DNA of 11,331 nucleotides from JAFGKM01 sp964403465 (lineage in GTDB: Bacteria; Ratteibacteria; UBA8468; B48-G9; JAFGKM01), in NCBI GenBank assembly GCA_964403465.1, contig CAYOFY010000054.1:1-11331 (forward strand), given 5' to 3'. Below, piece by piece: positions 6,981 to 11,331 of the stretch; the first letter of the stretch is position 1; each line of letters opens with the position of its first letter. The translations under genes and the position numbers were made by a program. The notes under the pieces are model-generated. The model made no database searches and was not told where the DNA came from. It saw only the letters and a list, made by a program, of their open reading frames with translations.

Positions 6981-7006
6981 CATACCAGGCAGAATTATGG
7001 TAAAAT
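6977..7006 (+). promoter_or_regulatory. Strong promoter of the ABC exporter operon
   Basis: A perfect TTGACA at 6977-6982, an 18-base spacer and TAAAAT at 7001-7006, preceded directly by TGG (extended -10). The -35 box overlaps the ispA stop codon (TGA, 6978-6980). The predicted start near 7013 leaves a leader of about 53 bases. Confidence 0.65.
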
Positions 7007-7054
7007 ATTCAGAATAATTGTCTTTTTTGCTTTCTTTATGAAATCAGGTTTTAC

Positions 7055-7060
7055 AGGAGG
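7055..7060 (+). promoter_or_regulatory. Consensus ribosome binding site of the ABC ATPase gene
   Basis: A full AGGAGG, 5 bases before the ATG at 7066. It is the strongest Shine-Dalgarno site in the window and fixes the start codon. Confidence 0.85.
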
Positions 7061-7065
7061 AATAA

Positions 7066-7836
7066 ATGGCTCTCATAGAGACAAAGGAATTGTCAAAGGT
7101 TTATATCCTGGGCAATAAGAAAACGGTAACCGCCTTGAACAGGGTAACCATGAACGTGGAAGAAGGCGAGATTTTCGGTATCCTGGGACCCAACGGGTCA
7201 GGCAAGACAACCTGCCTGAAACTGCTTCTTGGAATTATTTTCCCAACGGAAGGCGAAATCTCAATAATGGGCAAGACCCAGTATTCCATAGCCGCCAAGC
7301 AGAACATAGGCTTTCTTCCTGAAAATCCCTATTATTACGACTATCTTACCGGACCCGAAATCCTCAGGTTTTATGGAAGACTTTTTGACATGACCCGGTC
7401 CGCCATAGACGAACGTTCCGAAAACCTCCTCAAGCTCGTAAACCTGGACGATGCCAGGAATCTTTCCTTGAAACATTACTCCAAGGGCATGCTTGAAAGA
7501 ATCGGTTTAGCCGTAAGTCTTATCAACGACCCCAAGATACTCATCCTTGATGAGCCGACCACAGGGCTTGACCCTATCGGATGTAAGGAAACGCGGGATT
7601 TGTTGATAAGGCTGAATGAATCGGGAAAAACGATATTGCTGTCAAGCCATTTCCTGTCTGAGGTTGAAAGAGTTTGCAGCAGAATAGTCATCTTCCATAA
7701 AGGCAATCTTTTGACCACAGGGACACTGGGCAAACTGCTTGAAGAGTACAGGGCTGAAAATCTTGAGGACCTTTTTGTTAAGGCGATAGAAAAATTTGAT
7801 AAAGAAACAGGGGCATCTGAACACGGCGTGGAATAG
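7066..7836 (+). CDS. ABC transporter ATP-binding protein (ABC-2 exporter type)
   Basis: A 256-residue ATPase subunit that would power export through the permease encoded next. Visible motifs: Walker A GPNGSGKTT (residues 41-49), a Q-loop region reading IGFLPEN (81-87) with Glu where many ABC proteins have Gln, the signature YSKGM (138-142) in place of LSGGQ, Walker B ILILDE (158-163), D-loop GLDP (167-170) and the switch histidine H195 in SSHF. The LPEN and YSKGM variants are common in ATPases paired with ABC-2 permeases (the CcmA/NatA-like group). The C-terminal 35 residues are acidic and charged. The gene is first behind its own promoter. Cargo is not identifiable; the neighbouring envelope genes make a lipid or polysaccharide-linked cargo possible. 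Confidence 0.92.
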   Translation: MALIETKELSKVYILGNKKTVTALNRVTMNVEEGEIFGILGPNGSGKTTCLKLLLGIIFPTEGEISIMGKTQYSIAAKQNIGFLPENPYYYDYLTGPEILRFYGRLFDMTRSAIDERSENLLKLVNLDDARNLSLKHYSKGMLERIGLAVSLINDPKILILDEPTTGLDPIGCKETRDLLIRLNESGKTILLSSHFLSEVERVCSRIVIFHKGNLLTTGTLGKLLEEYRAENLEDLFVKAIEKFDKETGASEHGVE

Positions 7837-7860
7837 AAATTCGGAACAGAAATGCGATGA

Positions 7861-7899
7861 ACCCCCCGCAACGGAAAAGACGTCGGTTCGGGGTAAAGG
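7861..7899 (+). promoter_or_regulatory. Inverted repeat and shared leader element before the permease gene
   Basis: The 75-base gap between ATPase and permease genes contains ACCCC (7861-7865) complementary to GGGGT (7890-7894). A wider pairing joins CCCCG-c-AAC with GTTCGGGG around a loop of about a dozen bases. It runs directly into the sequence GTTCGGGGTAAAGG (7886-7899), which recurs exactly at 10333-10346 before another gene. The hairpin sits just upstream of the AAAGGAG ribosome site and could modulate permease translation or mRNA processing. Function is inferred only. Confidence 0.35.
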
Positions 7900-7911
7900 A
7901 GAACTGAAGAA

Positions 7912-8676
7912 ATGAAAAAATCATGGATCATAGCACTGAATACGTTTAACGAATCCTTGAGGAAGAAAACTTTCTATATTTTGCTTGTGGTGGCACTTGT
8001 TGTCATAGGCGCATCAAGATTCTTTTCATTCCTTGCCGCGGAAGACGAATTGAAGATGATAAAGGATGTGAGTTTTTCAACAATTGAGTTCTTCGGAGCA
8101 TTGATTGCGATATTCACGGCACTTGCAGCAGTTTCGGGAGAAATAGAAAAACGCACAATCTACACCCTTCTCTCAAAACCGATTACAAGGAACAATTTCA
8201 TCATAGGGAAACTGATAGGACAGTCTCTGATAATACTGCTTAACGTCCTGCTCATGAGCATATTCTTCATAGTTCTTCTTTTCATCAAAAAAAGCCCTCC
8301 CGATGTGCAGGAATTCAAAACCATTTTCCTCCTTTTTGTTGAGTTAATCCTCGTAGGTTCAATAACGCTCGCAGTGGCAACCTTCGCCACCGATGCGTTC
8401 AACCTGATATTCTCTTTCTTCCTTTATATCGTGGGACATCTTACAAGTTACGGGCAACAACTCCTGGAGAGAACCGAAAATTTCATCGTCAAGCGTCTGG
8501 GTGGACTTCTTTATACAACCATCCCCAACTATGAGAATTTTAACATCAAGGACAAGGTGGTGGTCGGAGTTGACGTAAGCTGGAAATATGTCGGGCAGAC
8601 AACTCTCTATGGCATAATTTATATAACCATCGCCGTTTTAATAGGGATTTATTTCTTCCATAAGAGGGAAGTATGA
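7912..8676 (+). CDS. ABC-2 type transporter permease
   Basis: A 254-residue integral membrane protein, about six hydrophobic helices near residues 20-40, 56-76, 103-125, 137-159, 162-180 and 228-249. The segment AAVSGEIEKRTIYTLLSKP (72-90), followed by ITRNNFIIGK, is the coupling region typical of ABC-2 permeases, containing the conserved SGEIE and LLSKP-R pattern. It is the membrane partner of the preceding ATPase, forming an exporter. A loop between the fifth and sixth helices (about 181-226) is predicted to face outside or carry substrate contacts. The start has AAAGGAG about 10 bases upstream. Its last four bases, ATGA, also start the next gene, so the two are translationally coupled. Substrate unknown. 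Confidence 0.9.
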   Translation: MKKSWIIALNTFNESLRKKTFYILLVVALVVIGASRFFSFLAAEDELKMIKDVSFSTIEFFGALIAIFTALAAVSGEIEKRTIYTLLSKPITRNNFIIGKLIGQSLIILLNVLLMSIFFIVLLFIKKSPPDVQEFKTIFLLFVELILVGSITLAVATFATDAFNLIFSFFLYIVGHLTSYGQQLLERTENFIVKRLGGLLYTTIPNYENFNIKDKVVVGVDVSWKYVGQTTLYGIIYITIAVLIGIYFFHKREV

Positions 8677-9650
8677 ACAGGAAAAAAAATCTGATAGTAC
8701 TTTTTGTCGCCCTTTTCCTTTTTATACCGCTGGGGTTACTGCAGGTAAAAATCAACTATACCAGAACGCTGGAAGACCTTGAGGGACGTCTTCTTCTTAT
8801 GCCGGGGCAGGTCGCGGGGAGCCTCGTTCTGGGCGGATTCAGGGGCATTGCGGCGGACCTTCTGTGGCTGAATGTTGAAGACTTCTGGCACAAGGGACAG
8901 CATTACAAGATGTTGCCCCTTCTTGATTCAGTATCGTGGCTCCAGCCCCAGTACATAACGGTCTGGGCAATAGGCGGCTGGCATATGGCATACAATATCT
9001 ATGCCAACGTCGGTGGAAAATCCGATGAACTGGAAAAACAACTCAACGAAAAGATCCAGGGTGCCGGCAGAGGATTACAGAACGCCCTGAAACCAATTGT
9101 GAAAATCTCCGGGGAAATCCATGAACTGAAGGAGAACTGTGATAGTTACAATGGCCGCGGCATGCCTGAGAAAGATATGCCCGGGCTGATTGCCAGACTT
9201 GATAATTACAAGACAAGTCTGGAAGTATTCCAGAAGAAAGGTGATATACAGCCATTTGCGGAAACTGTCATGAAACTTGCCGATATTGCAAGAGAACAGC
9301 TGTTCTGGTACACAAAAGGAGTAACATTTCTCAAGAAGGGCGTCAGCTATAACCCGGAAAAATATGACCTTTATTTTGAACTCGGCTGGACATATTTCCA
9401 CAAAGGGAAAGATTATGCCAATGCCACCCGCTATCTTGAAAAAGCAGTCAGATTTCCGCATCCTGCTTATGTTGACAATGTTCTTGCCCATGCCTATGAA
9501 CTCAACGACGAGCCTGACAAGGCCCTCAAAGAATGGGAGAAGCAGCTGAACGGCGGTTTCAGCAGCATAGCAGAACGTGCTATTCATGCGATCAAAACGG
9601 AAGGCGCTTTCAACCCGAGAAAAAGAAGGATGCTGGGGCTTGGAGATTGA
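8673..9650 (+). CDS. Membrane-anchored TPR-repeat protein coupled to the ABC exporter
   Basis: A 325-residue protein with a positively charged start (MNRKK) and one hydrophobic helix at about 6-24, acting as signal anchor, so the rest likely lies outside the cytoplasm. Residues 50-110 hold a conserved-looking segment (GGFRGIAADLLWLN, then LLDSVSWLQPQY and GGWHMAYN) shaped like divergent TPR helices. Residues 115-210 are a charged helical insert. Residues about 213-300 contain clearer TPR-like units (YFELGWTYFHKGKDYANATRYLEKAV; AHAYELNDEPDKALKEWEKQL). GAGGG lies 4 bases before the ATG, which overlaps the permease stop. The tight coupling implies a structural or scaffolding partner of the exporter. 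I cannot name a characterised homologue. Confidence 0.8.
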   Translation: MNRKKNLIVLFVALFLFIPLGLLQVKINYTRTLEDLEGRLLLMPGQVAGSLVLGGFRGIAADLLWLNVEDFWHKGQHYKMLPLLDSVSWLQPQYITVWAIGGWHMAYNIYANVGGKSDELEKQLNEKIQGAGRGLQNALKPIVKISGEIHELKENCDSYNGRGMPEKDMPGLIARLDNYKTSLEVFQKKGDIQPFAETVMKLADIAREQLFWYTKGVTFLKKGVSYNPEKYDLYFELGWTYFHKGKDYANATRYLEKAVRFPHPAYVDNVLAHAYELNDEPDKALKEWEKQLNGGFSSIAERAIHAIKTEGAFNPRKRRMLGLGD

Positions 9651-9691
9651 CCTTATTCCTAATAATATTTCCCTTTTATCCAAGAATCACG

Positions 9692-10267
9692 ATGCGGAAA
9701 AAATCCAATAAGAAAATCTTTGTAATTTCGGCTCCTTCCGGAACTGGAAAAACAACAATAGCTGCCATATTGCGCAGGAAAATACCCGACCTTGAACCTG
9801 TAATCTCCTGCACAACGAGAAAACCAAGGCCTGTGGAAAAAAATGGGGTCAACTACCATTTCATCACGCGTGAACGGTTCAGGGAAATGGCAAAAAAGAA
9901 AGAATTTGCAGAATGGGCAGAGGTTTACGGAAATCTCTACGGAACGCCGAAGAAAGAGATTCTGGCAAAACTCAAAAAGGGAAACAGAATACTTCTGACA
10001 CTGGACACACAGGGCGGAATCAGCATAAGAAGGGTATTCCCCTCTGTGGTTCTTATAGGCATCCTGCCGCCTTCCAACAAAGAACAGGAACGCAGGATAA
10101 GAAACAGAAGCGGGCTATCTGAAAAAGAGCTGGGAGAGCGAATGGCATCGGCGAGGGAAGAAAGAAGAATCCTCATGGATAAATATGATTTCAGGCTCGT
10201 CAATATCAATCTTGACAGTACCGTCAGGAAGATAAGAAATATAATAGACAGGGGCGGTAAATACTGA
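9692..10267 (+). CDS. gmk: Guanylate kinase
   Basis: A 191-residue cytoplasmic enzyme converting GMP plus ATP to GDP plus ADP. Visible motifs: P-loop APSGTGKTT (residues 14-22), CTTRKPRPVEKNG (40-52) contacting GMP, EWAEVYGNLYGTP (74-86), LDTQGG (104-109) matching the family's IDxQG, and LPPSNKEQERRI (125-136) with RSGLSEKELGERM in the lid. Length is slightly below the usual 200-210. The ATG at 9692 is chosen because it begins the conserved fold; the open frame extends upstream to 9533 but overlaps the TPR gene and shows no similarity. The Shine-Dalgarno sequence is very weak, so expression may depend on readthrough from the exporter genes 41 bases upstream. The TTGACC at 9647 lacks a well-spaced -10. 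Confidence 0.93.
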   Translation: MRKKSNKKIFVISAPSGTGKTTIAAILRRKIPDLEPVISCTTRKPRPVEKNGVNYHFITRERFREMAKKKEFAEWAEVYGNLYGTPKKEILAKLKKGNRILLTLDTQGGISIRRVFPSVVLIGILPPSNKEQERRIRNRSGLSEKELGERMASAREERRILMDKYDFRLVNINLDSTVRKIRNIIDRGGKY

Positions 10268-10302
10268 AATAGCAAATAGCATGAGAAAAAAACAAAATCA
10301 CA

Positions 10303-10346
10303 ACCCCTCACCATTAAAGTATATCAGGAAGAGTTCGGGGTAAAGG
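10303..10346 (+). promoter_or_regulatory. Second copy of the shared leader element before the last dehydrogenase gene
   Basis: The 84-base gap after gmk holds ACCCC (10303-10307), GGGGT (10337-10341) and the exact 14-mer GTTCGGGGTAAAGG at 10333-10346, which ends in the ribosome site 5 bases before the ATG. The arrangement mirrors the leader at 7861-7899. The inverted repeat here is only 5 bp with a long loop. Confidence 0.3.
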
Positions 10347-10351
10347 GAAAA

Positions 10352-11311
10352 ATGGAAAAAGTGAGAATTGCCGTCATAGGCGCGGGAGGTATGGCAAATC
10401 TTGTTCATTACCCTTCACTTCATTCCATGGAAGATGTGGAAATTGTCGGTATCTGCGATTTGATGCAGGACAGACTGGAGGAAACAGCAAGAAAATACAA
10501 TATCCAGAAAACCTATACTGACTACAAGAAACTTATTGAAAAAACTTCCCCCGACGGTCTCTACATAATAATGCCGCCTCATCACCTTTATGACATAGCC
10601 GCCTATTCATTGAACCTTGGACTCAACATCTTCATAGAGAAACCGCCCGGAGTTACCATGGAGCAGACAAGACAGCTTGCGAACATTGCTGAAAGGAAAG
10701 GGGTTCTGACCATGACAGGATTCCAGAGGAGATTCGCACCTCTCACGAGGGAGGCAAAGAGAAAACTTGAAGAAAGAGGCGGGATTCTGCATTGTCAGGC
10801 AAACTTTTTCAAGAATTATGTAAACCAGCCGCCATATTATAACGGAGCAATAGATATTCTGACATGCGACGCCATACACTCAGTTGATATATTGCGATGG
10901 ATGGCTGGGGAACCCAGAAAGATATCAAGTTCGGTAAAAAATCTTTTCGCGGAGTACGACAATTGTTTTTATGCTCTGATTGAATTTGAAAGCGGCGCGA
11001 CGGGATTCCTTTCCGCAAACTGGGTTTCAGGGAAAAGAATTTATGAAATTGAGATGCACGGCAAAGGTATATGCGCGTTTGTGAATCCGGAAGAGTCGGC
11101 GGTAATCTATAAGGATGGGGAACAGGAAGGATGCTGCCTGAGTGCTTCCGATATGGTCAAAAGCAAGGAATTATTCAGGATTGCCGGTTTTTATCAGGAA
11201 AATGAACATTTTGTCAATTGCATAAAAACCGGAAAGCTCCCTCAGACGAACTTTTCAGATAGTTTGAAAACAATGGAATTTGTTGACAGGATTTACCATA
11301 GTCAAATCTGA
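10352..11311 (+). CDS. Gfo/Idh/MocA family NAD(P)-dependent oxidoreductase (distinct branch)
   Basis: A 319-residue soluble dehydrogenase. The Rossmann loop is GAGGMA (residues 10-15), IEKPPGV at 95-101 includes catalytic-type K97, and DAIHSVD at 173-179 gives the Asp/His/Asp pattern of the sugar site. It lacks the GEGGG-NQxPH form and the RIQRVTDP tail of the leftward pair, so it is not a recent copy of them and is about 60 residues shorter. AAAGGG lies 4 bases before the ATG. It follows gmk after an 84-base leader with the shared 14-base element. Known family members act on glucose-fructose, inositol, N-acetylated sugars or biliverdin; this one's substrate is not identifiable. Confidence 0.9.
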   Translation: MEKVRIAVIGAGGMANLVHYPSLHSMEDVEIVGICDLMQDRLEETARKYNIQKTYTDYKKLIEKTSPDGLYIIMPPHHLYDIAAYSLNLGLNIFIEKPPGVTMEQTRQLANIAERKGVLTMTGFQRRFAPLTREAKRKLEERGGILHCQANFFKNYVNQPPYYNGAIDILTCDAIHSVDILRWMAGEPRKISSSVKNLFAEYDNCFYALIEFESGATGFLSANWVSGKRIYEIEMHGKGICAFVNPEESAVIYKDGEQEGCCLSASDMVKSKELFRIAGFYQENEHFVNCIKTGKLPQTNFSDSLKTMEFVDRIYHSQI

Positions 11312-11331
11312 CAGGGAAGGATTTCATCCGA
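11312..11331 (+). other. Start of next intergenic region
   Basis: Only 20 bases remain after the stop codon. They include GGAAGGA, which could be the ribosome site of a further gene just outside the window, but no start codon is seen. Confidence 0.2.

Noticed and set aside
6993..7030. Possible terminator after the prenyl synthase gene (AATTAT paired with ATAATT, then a T-rich stretch)
   Set aside because: The 6 bp stem is all A-T with a 15-base loop and overlaps a much better promoter match.
9075..9683. 202-residue open frame on the - strand opposite the TPR gene
   Set aside because: The + strand frame has TPR periodicity, a ribosome site and coupling to the permease; the - strand frame has none of these.
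1..11331. CRISPR arrays, tRNA or rRNA genes, insertion sequences, attachment sites
   Set aside because: No regularly spaced repeats, RNA-gene motifs, transposase-like frames or long terminal inverted repeats were found on reading both strands.

Overview
The window is a gene-dense bacterial chromosome segment of moderate GC. It contains eleven protein genes and no RNA genes, mobile elements or CRISPR arrays that I can see. Sigma70-like promoters and Shine-Dalgarno (SD) sites are mostly easy to recognise. The mix of non-HemE uroporphyrinogen-decarboxylase-like (UROD-like) and Gfo/Idh/MocA oxidoreductase genes with an ABC-2 transporter plus TPR protein module is the kind of content I associate with PVC-group or Omnitrophota-like environmental genomes. 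That placement is an impression of gene content, not something the sequence proves.

Left part (1-3660): a UROD-superfamily gene on the + strand with its own promoter (8-36) runs tail-to-tail into two tandem, clearly paralogous Gfo/Idh/MocA dehydrogenase genes on the - strand. Only 3 bp separate the converging stop codons. The two dehydrogenases (2461-3609, then 1238-2392) look like one transcription unit that arose by duplication.

Middle part (3660-6980): a crowded divergent promoter region starts a + strand run. It holds a small tail-anchored membrane protein, a WecA/TagO-type polyprenyl-phosphate sugar-1-phosphate transferase, alanine racemase (alr) and a short polyprenyl diphosphate synthase (ispA-like). 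The last three are overlapping or nearly so and share an envelope theme: lipid carrier supply, loading of the first sugar phosphate onto it, and D-alanine supply. The first two + strand genes have -10 boxes so close to the start codon that their mRNAs are predicted to be leaderless.

Right part (6977-11331): a strong promoter whose -35 box overlaps the ispA stop codon drives an ABC-2 exporter (ATPase, permease) and a membrane-anchored TPR protein translationally coupled to the permease. Guanylate kinase (gmk) and a third, unrelated-branch Gfo/Idh/MocA dehydrogenase follow. The permease gene and the last dehydrogenase gene share a 14-base leader element just before their start codons.

I do not see a clear-cut new defence or mobile system. 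The points most worth following up are the altered metal-site motif of the UROD-like protein, the prenyl synthase lacking its usual C-terminal lysine loop, the paired leaderless promoters, the shared leader element and the ABC/TPR module.
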